From JAACFF01 sp963701435 (GTDB taxonomy: Bacteria; Chloroflexota; Anaerolineae; Promineifilales; Promineifilaceae), in NCBI GenBank assembly GCA_963701435.1, contig CAVPAL010000023.1, forward strand, positions 558,001 to 622,000: a stretch of 64,000 nt of DNA, written 5' to 3'. Below the pieces are notes generated by a model. It was given only the letters and a program-made list of their open reading frames with translations. It was not told the origin of the DNA and did not search any database. Made by a program: the position numbers and the translations under genes. Below, in pieces: positions 34,139-44,053 of this stretch (its first letter is position 1; each line of letters begins with the position of its first letter).

Positions 34139-34569
34139 CGCGCCTGCTTGTTACAGCTTAGGGAGGCATAAATAGTACCAAAAAAATCTCGCAACACGTT
34201 GACGACCCTCGTTTACCATGATATACTTCCCACGCTCAAATAACGGAGTCTTTGCACGTTTCCTCCAAATTACGAAGGCATTAATTTGAATTTATACGCA
34301 TAACACACAAATCTTCGGTCTTAGAACTTACTTGCATCCCCCGAAGCCGAATTTACCTAAACAGGTTTCACTGTCTGAGAATGACGCAGAAGGCAGTGTG
34401 ACAAGTAACATATTTTGACAGGAAACTCCCTAAAACCATTTATTAAAAAATCGGGTAATAATCTATCAATTACTCATGCAGCGTTACGGCTTCACCCAAG
34501 CTGTTGACAAATTGATCAGCCAAGAAAAACTATAAATTTTTAAAACTAACATACGCGGAGTACGTTTGT
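34139..34569 (+). other. Long intergenic region: rho leader
   Basis: 431 bases between fbp and rho. Bases 34139-34198 show nothing. A strong promoter sits at 34199-34227, leaving a transcribed leader of roughly 335 bases. The leader has several short inverted repeats (for example near 34350-34420) and a 19-codon ORF at 34476-34535, MQRYGFTQAVDKLISQEKL, ending 34 bases before the rho ATG. Such leaders often serve Rho autoregulation; the ORF has no visible strong ribosome site. Confidence 0.5.
34199..34227 (+). promoter_or_regulatory. Putative rho promoter
   Basis: TTGACG (34199-34204), exactly 17 bases, then TATACT (34222-34227). Near-consensus sigma70 spacing; assigned to rho by orientation. 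Confidence 0.6.
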
Positions 34570-35847
34570 ATGGATATTGGACAACTTGAAGAATTGAAAT
34601 TGGGCGATTTACGCAATATTGCCCGCGAAAAAAATATTCCCGGCTTTAGCACAATGAAAAAGCAGGATATCATTCTCCGAATTATGGAGACTACTGCGGA
34701 AGAGAAAGGATATCATTTCCGTGGCGGCGTTTTGGAAATCGTTGAAGATGATAAACAAACCATGGGTTTCCTGCGCACCGAAAATTACCTGCCTGGACGA
34801 AATGATATTTATGTCTCCAATTCACAAATCCGACGCCTGGGTTTGCGAACCGGCGATATGGTCTTTGGTCAGGTTCGGGTCCCTAAGGACAATGAGAAAT
34901 ACTTCAGCTTATTACGGGTTGAAGTTGTCAATGATATGCCGCCTGAAATGGCAAAAAAAAGGCCGCTGTTTTCATCTTTAACGCCAATTTTCCCGGATGA
35001 AAAACTCACCCTGGAAACCCTCCCAAATATTTTATCCACTCGTTTGATTGACCTGGTGGCGCCGATAGGTCGCGGCCAACGCGGTTTAATTGTTTCCCCG
35101 CCTAAGGCAGGCAAGACTACCGTTTTGAAAGATATTTCTAACGGTATCTCAACCAATTACCCTGAATTGCATTTGATGGTTGTTTTGATTGGCGAGCGTC
35201 CTGAAGAAGTTACAGATATGCAACGCTCAACAAACAGCGAGGTTGTGAGTTCTACATTTGACGAGCCGGTGAAACAACATTGTCGCGTGGCAGAAATGGC
35301 GCTCGAAAGGGCAAAACGCCTGGTCGAAAGCGGAAATGATGTCGTTATTTTACTGGATTCAATTACACGTCTGGCGCGCGCCTATAACTTGACGGTGCCG
35401 CCAAGTGGACGTACTTTGTCCGGTGGTCTCGATCCGGGGGCTTTGTACCCCCCCAAGCGCTTCTTCGGTTCTGCGCGTAATCTGGAATTCGGCGGCAGCC
35501 TTACGATTATTGGAACCTGTCTTGTAGATACTGGCAGTCGTATGGATGATGTTATTTATGAGGAATTTAAAGGCACCGGTAATATGGAGTTGCTGTTAAG
35601 CCGTCGCCTACAAGAACGACGTATCTTCCCGGCATTTGACATTGAACGCTCCAGTACTCGCCGTGAAGATTTGCTCTTGTCGGGTGATGAATTGGCGCGT
35701 GTTTATACGATGCGTACGATGCTGGGACACTTAATGGACACGCCCGGCTACGAGATTGCTAATGCTACGGCCGCCGTATTGCAACGTCTACGCGGCACCA
35801 AGACAAACTATGAGTTCCTGGAAACATTAACGCGCGATATGATGTAG
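34570..35847 (+). CDS. rho: Transcription termination factor Rho
   Basis: 425 residues. RNA-dependent ATPase that ends transcription. Rho_N SAP-like start (LGDLRNIAREKNIPGFSTMKK), cold-shock RNA-binding fold (GFLRTENYLPGRNDIYVSNSQIRRLGLRTGD), Walker A SPPKAGKT, VLIGERPEEVTDM, VILLDSITRLARAYN, and the Q/R-loop region GALYPPKRFFGSARN are intact. A terminator follows. Confidence 0.98.
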   Translation: MDIGQLEELKLGDLRNIAREKNIPGFSTMKKQDIILRIMETTAEEKGYHFRGGVLEIVEDDKQTMGFLRTENYLPGRNDIYVSNSQIRRLGLRTGDMVFGQVRVPKDNEKYFSLLRVEVVNDMPPEMAKKRPLFSSLTPIFPDEKLTLETLPNILSTRLIDLVAPIGRGQRGLIVSPPKAGKTTVLKDISNGISTNYPELHLMVVLIGERPEEVTDMQRSTNSEVVSSTFDEPVKQHCRVAEMALERAKRLVESGNDVVILLDSITRLARAYNLTVPPSGRTLSGGLDPGALYPPKRFFGSARNLEFGGSLTIIGTCLVDTGSRMDDVIYEEFKGTGNMELLLSRRLQERRIFPAFDIERSSTRREDLLLSGDELARVYTMRTMLGHLMDTPGYEIANATAAVLQRLRGTKTNYEFLETLTRDMM

Positions 35848-35902
35848 AATAACGGCCGTATCTAACGCAAGACGCAATCAATTTTCATAAATGGTTGTTG
35901 AG

Positions 35903-35935
35903 AAAGCGGGTCATTTCGGTGGCCCGCTTTTGTTA
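35903..35935 (+). terminator. Rho-independent terminator after rho
   Basis: AAAGCGGGTC - ATTTCGGT - GGCCCGCTTT followed by TGTTATTT. Strong hairpin with U-rich tail, about 55 bases after the rho stop. Confidence 0.8.
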
Positions 35936-35966
35936 TTTAGACGCTTTCTGATAGCATCCGAACGTT

Positions 35967-37038
35967 ATGGAGAAAGAGGCAGGGCGATTGCAGCGTTACG
36001 CTGGGATTGGAATTTTGATTCTTGCGGCGCTAATACTTTTATTTATATGGCGCAGGAGCGCCATACAAGAAAACGGGCAGGAAACGGCCGTATCCATATC
36101 AGCTACCCCCACAGCTCAACCTATATTGATTGGCGGCAGCGCCGATCAAGGTGAAATCATCACCCTGGAAGGAATCAACCAGGCGCCACTGCCCATTCTG
36201 AGCGACAACAGTATTGCCCCTGCTCCTATTGCCCAAACCTACAAGGGCAAACTTCCGCAGCACCAATTTGAAACCTATACCGTTAAACGCGGCGATACAC
36301 CAGCAGGAATAGCTTACCAATTTGGTATCAAAACCGAAACGCTGTTAGGCGGTAATGCCCAACTGAGCCAGGAAGCCAGCCTGCTGCAGCCGGACATGGT
36401 ATTAACCATTCTCCCTATTGACGGCGTCCTCCACGATGTCCAGCAGGGTGACACGCTGGAAAGCATCTCGGCTGAATATGGCATCCCCATGGAAGAGATC
36501 ATTGCCTACGCACCCAACAACCTTGAGTTTCCATACCGCCTCTACCCGGAAACACAAATCATGGTTCCGGGCGCCGTGCGTGAAGTCTTTGTGTGGAAAC
36601 CACCCGATTTATCATCGGTGCGTGGGCGTTCATCCAGCGAAGGCAGCGGCATTGCGCCTCTGGTTGTCGGCACCGGCACATTTATTTATCCGGTCAGCTC
36701 CAGCAATTTCACCCAATACTATTGGTATGGTCACCCCGGCGTCGATATTGCGTTAGCAGAAGGTTCGGCCGTTTTTGCCGCCGATACGGGCACAGTCACA
36801 TTCGCCGGTTGGAATATTTATGGTTACGGCAATTTAATTGTGATCAATCACGGAAACGGGTTTGAAACCTTCTACGGCCACTTGAGCAGTTTGAACGTCG
36901 GGTCCGGGACAGGTCGTAAATCAGGGTCAGGTTATTGGCGGCACGGGTAATACGGGTAACTCCTCCGGCCCCCATGTTCATTTTGAAATCCGCAAAAATG
37001 CGTATCAGGATGATCCCTGCTGGTATATCGGCTGTTAG
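35967..37038 (+). pseudogene. LysM - M23 peptidase, broken by a one-base frameshift
   Basis: Cell-wall endopeptidase layout: an N-terminal membrane anchor (GILILAALILLFIW), two LysM domains (about 95-145, YTVKRGDTPAGIAYQFG, and 150-200, VQQGDTLESISAEYG), and an M23 domain with the first metal motif YGHPGVDIALAEGSAVFAADTG. As read, the frame ends at 36950. One extra G among 36900-36902 shifts the frame; removing it restores GPGQVVNQGQVIGGTGNTGN and the catalytic GPHVHFEIRK, ending at 37036-37038. Without the HxH motif the protein would be inactive. A sequencing or assembly error is a real alternative. The restored stop overlaps the convergent rlmN stop. Confidence 0.85.
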
Positions 37039-38087
37039 GCTTTGGCTTGTAAATGCCGGTCTCGTAATTGGCCGCAGCCGGCCTGAATATCAATACCACG
37101 GCGTACGCGCACCGTACTACTAACTCCAAACCGCGCCAGTTCCTCTTGAAACGCATCCACGCGTTCACGCGAAGAAGGGCCGCCTTTAAACCCTTCCGTC
37201 GGATTCAGCGGAATCAGGTTTACATGGCATATCAGCCCTTTTAATAAACCGCCCAACGCTCGCGCCTGTTCCAACGTATCATTTTCGCCGTTAATCAAAG
37301 CCCATTCAAACGTAATGCGTCGGCCTGTCTGCGCAACATAATAACGGCAAGCGTCGAGCAACTCGGCTATTGGCCAGCGCCGGTTAACCGGAATCAATTT
37401 ATCTCGTTCGACATCCGTGGCCGCGTGGAGGGAAACAGCCAGCGGGGTTTGCCGTTTTTCATCAGCGTAACGGCGAATTGCCGGCGTCAGACCCACGGTT
37501 GAGATCGTTATTTTACGCGCACCCAAATTAAAACCTGTCAGATCGGTTAAGCGGTCAACGGCGTCGAGCGTATTTTGATAATTGTGCAGCGGCTCGCCCA
37601 TACCCATCATAACAACATTGGTGACATGTTCATCCTGCTGTGCTAGCTGGCGCGCAAAGTGCAGCACCTGGGCGACAATCTCGCCACTGGAAAGATTGCG
37701 GAAGAACCCCATCTGGCCGGTGGCGCAAAACACACAGCCCATTGCGCAGCCGGCCTGCGTACTGATGCAGAGCGTGCGGCGTTTCTCATATTTCATCAAC
37801 ACCGTTTCAATGAATTGGCCGTCAGGCAATTGAAACAGCAGTTTTGTGGTTTGTTCATCATTGGAGTTTAATGTTGAGACAATTTGACCTCCTTCCAGAG
37901 TAACGGCCGTTGCCAGGCGCGCGCGAAAATCCTTGGACAAATTGGTCATGGCGTCAATGTCATTTACAAACTGCCGGTACAGCCACTCCCAAATTTGCCT
38001 GGCGCGGAACTTGCGCTCACCCAACCTTTCCACAAGTTCGGTCAGAGCGGCAAAATCCAAATCATAGATGTAAATTTTATTAGTCAC
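37035..38087 (-). CDS. rlmN: 23S rRNA (adenine2503-C2)/tRNA methyltransferase RlmN
   Basis: 350 residues. Radical SAM enzyme with CAMGCVFCATGQMGFFRNL (CxxxCxxC iron-sulfur motif), GMGEPLHNYQN, and the C-terminal catalytic cysteine in RRGIDIQAGCGQLR. It methylates A2503 in 23S rRNA and some tRNAs. It starts 4 bases after the HAD phosphatase gene and is probably co-transcribed with it. Confidence 0.95.
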   Translation of the reverse strand: MTNKIYIYDLDFAALTELVERLGERKFRARQIWEWLYRQFVNDIDAMTNLSKDFRARLATAVTLEGGQIVSTLNSNDEQTTKLLFQLPDGQFIETVLMKYEKRRTLCISTQAGCAMGCVFCATGQMGFFRNLSSGEIVAQVLHFARQLAQQDEHVTNVVMMGMGEPLHNYQNTLDAVDRLTDLTGFNLGARKITISTVGLTPAIRRYADEKRQTPLAVSLHAATDVERDKLIPVNRRWPIAELLDACRYYVAQTGRRITFEWALINGENDTLEQARALGGLLKGLICHVNLIPLNPTEGFKGGPSSRERVDAFQEELARFGVSSTVRVRRGIDIQAGCGQLRDRHLQAKA

Positions 38088-38091
38088 GCAC

Positions 38092-38916
38092 TTACCTTCG
38101 GGCCGAACCGGCGCGGGCGGCTAACTGGCCGGTTAATTCGACAATATCGTCAAAGATAAAATCAGGCGGCGTCGCACAAGCCTCGGCTTCAGCCCGTGTG
38201 GAAATACCGGACAGCAGCAAAATCGCCGTCAGGCCCGCTCCTTTGGCGCCGGCAATATCGGTCGAGAGGCGATCGCCCACCATGGCTGTATTCTCTTTAG
38301 CGCCCTTTAAGCGGCGCAGCGCCTCTTCAAACACAATCGGTCCGGGTTTCCCAATGGTAACGGGGGCAACCCCGGTAGCGGTTTCAATCACCGCCAACAG
38401 CGCGCCCGCGCCGGGCAGCGACCCCAATTCATGCGGAATTGTCTTATCAGGGTTGGTTCCTACAAACGCAGCGCCTTTCTGCACAAGCAAAGCACCCATC
38501 GCCAGCTCCCGGTAAGTCGCAGTGGGCGTAAATCCGGCCACAACCAGAGGCGCCGTTGCGCCCTGTTCAACCTCATCCGGGCCAATCACGCTAAACCCCT
38601 TGACCTGCATTGCCTCGCGCAGGCCATCCGTGCCCACAACGTAAACGGCCGTTCCCGCTGCATACGCTCCTTGCAAATAAGAAGCCGTTGTTTCGGCGGA
38701 CGTCAAAATTTGTTCCGGCGGCACATCCACCTCAAAGCGGGCCAGTTTTTGAGTGTACTGAACGGCCATTTTCGTCGCATTATTCGTCGCCAGCACAAAA
38801 CCAATCTGCAAACGGCGCAATGTAGTAAAAAAATCAACCAGGCCTGGCTGCGGCGTCTCGCCGCGCCACAAAACGCCATCCATATCCAAAATTAAATTAT
38901 TGATTTGATCAAGCAT
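38092..38916 (-). CDS. HAD-IIA family phosphatase (NagD/PGP-like)
   Basis: 274 residues. HAD motif I DMDGVLWRGETP, motif II VLATNNATK, capped C2-type insert (about 80-190), and motif III/IV KPGPIVFEEAL and MVGDRLSTDIAGAKGAGL. Such enzymes dephosphorylate small metabolites such as nucleotides or phosphoglycolate; the substrate is unknown. Upstream gene of the rlmN pair. Confidence 0.9.
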   Translation of the reverse strand: MLDQINNLILDMDGVLWRGETPQPGLVDFFTTLRRLQIGFVLATNNATKMAVQYTQKLARFEVDVPPEQILTSAETTASYLQGAYAAGTAVYVVGTDGLREAMQVKGFSVIGPDEVEQGATAPLVVAGFTPTATYRELAMGALLVQKGAAFVGTNPDKTIPHELGSLPGAGALLAVIETATGVAPVTIGKPGPIVFEEALRRLKGAKENTAMVGDRLSTDIAGAKGAGLTAILLLSGISTRAEAEACATPPDFIFDDIVELTGQLAARAGSARR

Positions 38917-38972
38917 ACACTGATTATAGCTTAAGCGTAGGGAAGGGGTTAACCTTAATGTGCGCGCGCTTT

Positions 38973-39000
38973 TTGAGCGCCTTCCCGCGAGTGTTATAAT
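38973..39000 (+). promoter_or_regulatory. Putative promoter of the glycosyltransferase genes
   Basis: TTGAGC (38973-38978), a 16-base spacer, then a perfect TATAAT (38995-39000), 41 bases before the chosen GT2 start. Confidence 0.5.
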
Positions 39001-39041
39001 CCCCCCTTGCCTTGCGCAAAAAGGATAAAGGAAGTGATACA

Positions 39042-39731
39042 GTGAAACTTTCGGTAATTGTACCTGTCTATAATGAACGCAATACCCTGATCCCAGCGAT
39101 TAAAGCAGTTTTAGCCGTGGATTATGCGGATGAAATCGTTGTGATCGATGACGGGTCAACAGACGGAACGCGTGATTTATACCCTGAAGTTGCTGCGCTG
39201 AGTGACAAAATTTGTATCTACCTGCACGCGAAAAATCAGGGCAAAGGCGCCGCCGTACGCACAGGTTTCATGAATGCGACCGGCGAAATTCTACTTATCC
39301 AGGATGCAGACCTGGAATATGATCCGCGCGATTATAAAGTCCTCGTCCAACCCATCGAAGAAGGTCGGGCGGCGATCGTCTACGGCTCCCGGTTCCGCGG
39401 CGGTCCGACCAAAACCATGTTTTTCTGGCACATGGTCGGCAATAAATTTCTCACCCTGGTCACCAACATCCTTTACAACACAATTCTCACCGACATGGAA
39501 ACCTGCTATAAGGTCTTTCGCGCCGATGTCATCGCCGGCATCCCTTTGCGCGCGCGCGGTTTTGAGTTTGAACCGGAAATCACCTCCAAAATTCTAAAAC
39601 GGGGCTATCGAATTTATGAAGTACCCATTTCCTACAATGGACGCGAATTTGATGAAGGCAAAAAACTGAATCCATGGAAAGAAGGGCCAAAAGCGTTTTA
39701 TTATCTCTTGAAATACCGGTTCGTTGATTAG
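39042..39731 (+). CDS. Family 2 glycosyltransferase (polyprenyl-phosphate sugar synthase-like)
   Basis: 229 residues. GT-A fold with SVIVPVYNERNTL, VVIDDGSTDGT, KNQGKGAAVRTG, ILLIQDADLEYDP and the C-terminal TDMETCYKVFRAD. This is close to dolichol/undecaprenyl-phosphate glucose or mannose synthases but lacks extra membrane helices. It would load a lipid-linked sugar used by the GT39-type membrane enzyme next door. I chose the GTG at 39042, which has GGAAG upstream. Confidence 0.88.
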   Translation: MKLSVIVPVYNERNTLIPAIKAVLAVDYADEIVVIDDGSTDGTRDLYPEVAALSDKICIYLHAKNQGKGAAVRTGFMNATGEILLIQDADLEYDPRDYKVLVQPIEEGRAAIVYGSRFRGGPTKTMFFWHMVGNKFLTLVTNILYNTILTDMETCYKVFRADVIAGIPLRARGFEFEPEITSKILKRGYRIYEVPISYNGREFDEGKKLNPWKEGPKAFYYLLKYRFVD

Positions 39732-41172
39732 AAATTGGCTGATTTTTTTTACCTGGCTCGCCGCCTTCCTGCGATTGCGAGCGTTGTTTGCCAACCATTT
39801 CCATGCGGATGAAGCGTTGTTTGCGAGTTGGGCGCGTTTGATTGCCGTCTGGCGCGACCCGCTGCTGCAAACGCAGCTTGTAGACAAACCCCCACTTTTA
39901 TTTTACAGCCAGGCTTTGTTTTATCCCCTGCTGGGCGCAGTCGAGTGGGCGGCGCGCCTGCCAAACTGGATCGCGTCCCTGCTTTTGATACCGCTTGTAG
40001 GCATAATGGCGTGGCATTGGTACCGGGATGCAAAAACGGCCGTTCTCGCCGCCGCCCTGATCGCGCTCTCCCCGCTTGCTATTCAATTCAGCGCTACGGC
40101 CTTTATCGACCCGCTGTTAACATTTCTGCTGCTGCTGGCGATCACATTCACCAGCCGCTCACGTCCCGGATGGGCCGGGCTGTTGTTCGGGCTTGCTGTG
40201 ACCGCAAAATATCAGGCATTCCTGTTTCTGCCCTTCATTCTCGGACTGGCGTTAATGGCTGGCTGGCGCCGGCGTCAGGCCGCGCGCTGGATAACAGGCT
40301 GTGCAGCGCCGCTCCTGCTATTGCTGATCTGGGAATTGGCGCGCAGCAGCCAGCCGGTTTTATGGCGCCACCAAATGCAAAACTTCGGCGGCGTGCGGCT
40401 CATCTGGTCGTGGGAACTTTGGCCGCGCGCGGCAGCCTGGCTGCAGCAGGGACAATATTTATGGGGCGGCTGGCTTTCAGCGGGCTTATTTCTGGCCGCT
40501 TTGCTGGCGCTCTGGCGGCTGCGGCCCTCGTCAGAAGATAAAAAAACAACGGCCGTTTCCAAACTTTTACTGCTCTTCCTGGCCGCCTACGGGTTACTCC
40601 ACTGGCTCTTAGCTGTCCCGGTTTGGGATCGCTACCTGCTGCCAATTTTGCCCCTGACGGCAATCCTATGTGCGCGCGGCTGGGGCCTGTTAGCCGGCTG
40701 GTTGGCCCAATCTTTGGCCCGGCGTTCTGGCCGCGCCGCTTCCACCCGCTGGATCACGGCCGGCCTTATCATGGCGCTGCTGGTTTTGCTGCTGCCCGCT
40801 GCCGAAAAGGCGCGCAACGGCCGTTTCCCTGTCGGCGGCCAGCCAGATGCGGATCAGGGCGCCTCGGAAGTGGCTGCGTTCCTGGCCGACGAACCTTATG
40901 GCACAGTCTTATACGACCATTGGTATAGCTGGCAGTGGCGTTACCACTTATTCGACAAGCGCGTCTACGTGAGCTGGTTTCCCCACGCAGCCGCATTGAC
41001 TGCGGACGTGGCCGCATTTCACAGCCCTGAACAGGCGCGTTATATCGTTTTGCCGGCAGCGGCCGTATCCCAACCCATCCAGCGCGCCCTGGAAACGGCC
41101 GGATTTAAACTGACGCCCGTATTCCACAGCCAGGCAAATCCTGGTATTATCCTGTTTCAAATTGATTCTTAA
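39724..41172 (+). CDS. Family 39/83-like membrane glycosyltransferase
   Basis: 482 residues with about ten membrane helices. The first outside loop has the ArnT/PMT-type acidic motif ANHFHADEALFASWARL, with VDKPPLLFYSQALFY following. A soluble C-terminal part begins about residue 375. It would transfer sugar from a polyprenyl-phosphate donor, probably made by the preceding GT2. TTG start overlapping the GT2 stop by 8 bases. Coding sequence is GC-rich and carries three ACGGCCGT palindromes. Confidence 0.82.
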   Translation: MIRNWLIFFTWLAAFLRLRALFANHFHADEALFASWARLIAVWRDPLLQTQLVDKPPLLFYSQALFYPLLGAVEWAARLPNWIASLLLIPLVGIMAWHWYRDAKTAVLAAALIALSPLAIQFSATAFIDPLLTFLLLLAITFTSRSRPGWAGLLFGLAVTAKYQAFLFLPFILGLALMAGWRRRQAARWITGCAAPLLLLLIWELARSSQPVLWRHQMQNFGGVRLIWSWELWPRAAAWLQQGQYLWGGWLSAGLFLAALLALWRLRPSSEDKKTTAVSKLLLLFLAAYGLLHWLLAVPVWDRYLLPILPLTAILCARGWGLLAGWLAQSLARRSGRAASTRWITAGLIMALLVLLLPAAEKARNGRFPVGGQPDADQGASEVAAFLADEPYGTVLYDHWYSWQWRYHLFDKRVYVSWFPHAAALTADVAAFHSPEQARYIVLPAAAVSQPIQRALETAGFKLTPVFHSQANPGIILFQIDS

Positions 41173-41191
41173 CCAAACTTTTTTTATCCAC

Positions 41192-43984
41192 ATGCGCCAA
41201 ATTTCACGCTCTGTACGCTTCGTTCTTCCCCTGCTCATCATCGTGGGGGCGGCGGCGTTGTTCTTCAACAAAATGGTCTTCAGCAACCTGATTTTGGCGC
41301 GTGGCGATATGTTTCTTTATTTCTACCCCTATTGGGAAACAGCTTCTGAAGCGCTGCAAAACGGCCGTATCCCGCTCTGGAATCCCAATATATTTATGGG
41401 CGCGCCGCTGCTGGCCAACAGCCAGGTCGGATTTTTCTACCCGCTCAACTGGCCGGTCTGGCTGCTGTTCCCGACCCCCTATGCCATCAATACCAGCATT
41501 TTGCTGCATCTGTGCATTGCCGGGTTTGGCGCTTTCCTGGCAGCCCGGCGCGTGATGGGCGTTGACTGGTCAGGCGGCTTGGTAACGGCCGTCGCCTTCG
41601 CCCTCGGCGGCTACCTGACAGCGCAAATTGAACACATCAACCAGCTCCAGGGTTTAGCCTGGCTGCCCTGGTTTCTCGTTGTGTTAGGTCCCGTTGCAAA
41701 ACCCACCTGGCGCACGCTGGCGCGCCAAAGCATCGCCATTGCGTTCCTTTTTGCGCTGCAGCTGCTGGCCGGACACATGCAAACCACCTTCATAACCGGC
41801 GTCGGGCTGGGCGTCTGGCTGATCGCACAGCTTGTGGAAAAGCGCTTTTTACGCTCTTCCGGCGCTGCGGAATCGGGCGGCCCAGCTTATTGGATCCGCT
41901 TCGCGCCCCTAATTGTGGGGGCAGGCGCTGCGGCCTTGCTTGCGGCCGTACAGTTGTTGCCGACGCTGGAACTGACTGCTCTTTCCAGCCGGGAAGGCGG
42001 GCTTGCTCCCAATGAAGTTTTATCCTTTTCGCTGCATCCTTTACACCTGGCGCGCTCCTTGCTGCCGGGTTACGGCCAATCCATCTTCAGCGAATATGCG
42101 ACCCTGCTGCCGCTAACCCTGCTGGCGCTGGCGTGTTTTGGCGCCTGGCAGTGGCGGCGGCGTCCCAATGTGTTTGCGGCCCTGGTCTGGAGCTTGAGCG
42201 GGTTGTTTTTGGCTTTGGGCGTTTTTAATCCGCTTTATTGGCTGCTGGCGCGGCTGCCGGGTTTTAACCTGTTTCGCGTCCCGGCGCGCTGGCTGAGTTT
42301 ATACGCTCTGGGGGCGGCGCTGCTGGCCGGCGTGGGCTGGCAAATTTTATGGGCCGTCCTGAACTCAGATAAAACCCCAAAATGGGGGGTTACGAAGAAA
42401 GATGTGCAACGGCCGTTAATCCTTTTCCTCATTTTGTTCATTCTGCTGGCCGGGTGGGGCTTTTTGGCCGGATTCCTGGCCAAATACATGCCGGTGGGGC
42501 CGGAAGCGCCGGTTGAAATCCCTTCTGCTCACACCTTGCTGGGCTGGCTGCTGGAACTGGGACTGCTGCTGGGTATTATGGTTTTGCTGCTGCGCGGTCG
42601 CGTCAAAAAACGGCTGCTCCTGGTGTTCCTGGCTCTGATCGCCGTGAGCGCGCTCTTCCTGGCGACAAGAACGTTTCCCTACAATAATTTGACCACGCCA
42701 GAAGCATATTTCGATCTGCGCCCGCCTATCACGCGCCTGTTAACCGAACCAAATAATCCGCCGGGCCGTTTTCTGAGCCTGTCCGATATTTTCTTCGATC
42801 CCGGCGACCTGGCGGAAATCGAAAGCATTTATGCCGGCCAACTGTCGCCCGAAGCGTTTTATGACTATACGATAGCCATCAAACACAAGGAAATCATCGC
42901 GCCCAATTTGCCGCTGGCCTACGGTCTATCGTCGGTGGACGGATTTGATGGCGGCATACTGCCTTTACGGACTTTCAGCGCGGTGATGCAGCTTGTATTG
43001 CCGGCAGGAGTCACAACCACAGACGGCCGTTTACGCGAGCATTTAACGGCCGTTCCTGCCCCCCAATGGCTTGATCTCTTCAATGCGCGCTACCTCATCA
43101 CCGATAAAGTGGGCGACGCCTGGCGCGCGGGCGTTTTTTATGACCGCCAGTTTCCTGTCACGCTGAACAATGATAAAACGGCCGTTGTCGGTTATCTACC
43201 CCCTTATGAAGCGACTGAATTACGGCTGCTGGCTTCTGCCCCGCCCGGTCCTATCACAATGACAACTGCTGCCGGCGCGACATGGCGTCTTCAGGCGGAA
43301 GCGTTTGAAGGTGATGTTTATCGCGCAGTTTTTCCCAAGCCGGCTGTGGTCGCCGCCATGTCGCTGGCAGCCTGTACGGCCGCGACGCCCTGCGAAATCC
43401 AGGCCTTGACGCTGGTTGACGCCCGTGATGATTCATTTCAGCCCCTGGTTCCGGGCAATTATCGCCTGATTCATTCGGGTGACGTGAAAATTTATGAGAA
43501 TTTGGACGTGCAGCCGCGCGCTTTTTGGGTCTCGAATTGGCAGCAGCAGCCGGAAACTGCCGCCGTAATTGCAGCAATGCAGGCTCCTGATTTTGATGGC
43601 CGCACAACGGCCGTTCTGCTCGCCCCACCCGCTGAACAAATGCCGCAACCACCCGCCGTACCAATTCCAGGCGCCGTCAAAATTGTGTCATACACGCCTG
43701 AAACTATCGTGGTTCAAACCCAAAGCGACCAGGCCGGTCTGCTGGTATTGACCGACGCCAACTACCCGGGATGGGAAACGGCCGTTGACGGCAATCCGAC
43801 CGCGCTTTATCAAGCCAATGGTTTGTTTCGCGCCGTGTTTGTGCCGGCCGGTGAGCATGAGGTCGTTTTTTCATTTCGATCAAAGGGGTTTGAAAACGGC
43901 CGTTTAATCACTCTGGGAACGCTAATCGGCTTGATAGCCGCTGCATGCTTCGTCGTAATTCGACGGAGGACGGAAGCCACATGA
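41192..43984 (+). CDS. YfhO-family membrane protein (putative glycosyltransferase)
   Basis: 930 residues. About twelve membrane helices fill residues 10-510 and a large outside domain follows. The N-terminal ARGDMFLYFYPYWETASEAL and GRIPLWNPNIFMGAPLLANSQ are the YfhO signature; in Bacillus, YfhO takes part in adding sugars to lipoteichoic acid. I start at ATG 41192; a TTG at 41162 overlaps the previous gene. The C-terminal part has a jelly-roll-like ending and a last membrane helix. Nine ACGGCCGT copies occur in this one gene. Confidence 0.8.
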   Translation: MRQISRSVRFVLPLLIIVGAAALFFNKMVFSNLILARGDMFLYFYPYWETASEALQNGRIPLWNPNIFMGAPLLANSQVGFFYPLNWPVWLLFPTPYAINTSILLHLCIAGFGAFLAARRVMGVDWSGGLVTAVAFALGGYLTAQIEHINQLQGLAWLPWFLVVLGPVAKPTWRTLARQSIAIAFLFALQLLAGHMQTTFITGVGLGVWLIAQLVEKRFLRSSGAAESGGPAYWIRFAPLIVGAGAAALLAAVQLLPTLELTALSSREGGLAPNEVLSFSLHPLHLARSLLPGYGQSIFSEYATLLPLTLLALACFGAWQWRRRPNVFAALVWSLSGLFLALGVFNPLYWLLARLPGFNLFRVPARWLSLYALGAALLAGVGWQILWAVLNSDKTPKWGVTKKDVQRPLILFLILFILLAGWGFLAGFLAKYMPVGPEAPVEIPSAHTLLGWLLELGLLLGIMVLLLRGRVKKRLLLVFLALIAVSALFLATRTFPYNNLTTPEAYFDLRPPITRLLTEPNNPPGRFLSLSDIFFDPGDLAEIESIYAGQLSPEAFYDYTIAIKHKEIIAPNLPLAYGLSSVDGFDGGILPLRTFSAVMQLVLPAGVTTTDGRLREHLTAVPAPQWLDLFNARYLITDKVGDAWRAGVFYDRQFPVTLNNDKTAVVGYLPPYEATELRLLASAPPGPITMTTAAGATWRLQAEAFEGDVYRAVFPKPAVVAAMSLAACTAATPCEIQALTLVDARDDSFQPLVPGNYRLIHSGDVKIYENLDVQPRAFWVSNWQQQPETAAVIAAMQAPDFDGRTTAVLLAPPAEQMPQPPAVPIPGAVKIVSYTPETIVVQTQSDQAGLLVLTDANYPGWETAVDGNPTALYQANGLFRAVFVPAGEHEVVFSFRSKGFENGRLITLGTLIGLIAAACFVVIRRRTEAT

Positions 43985-44053
43985 TCGCTGTTTCCATCCT
44001 CCGTCCTTTGCCAACAAAAATCGCCTGCCATATGTAAATCTGCTGCTTCAGCA

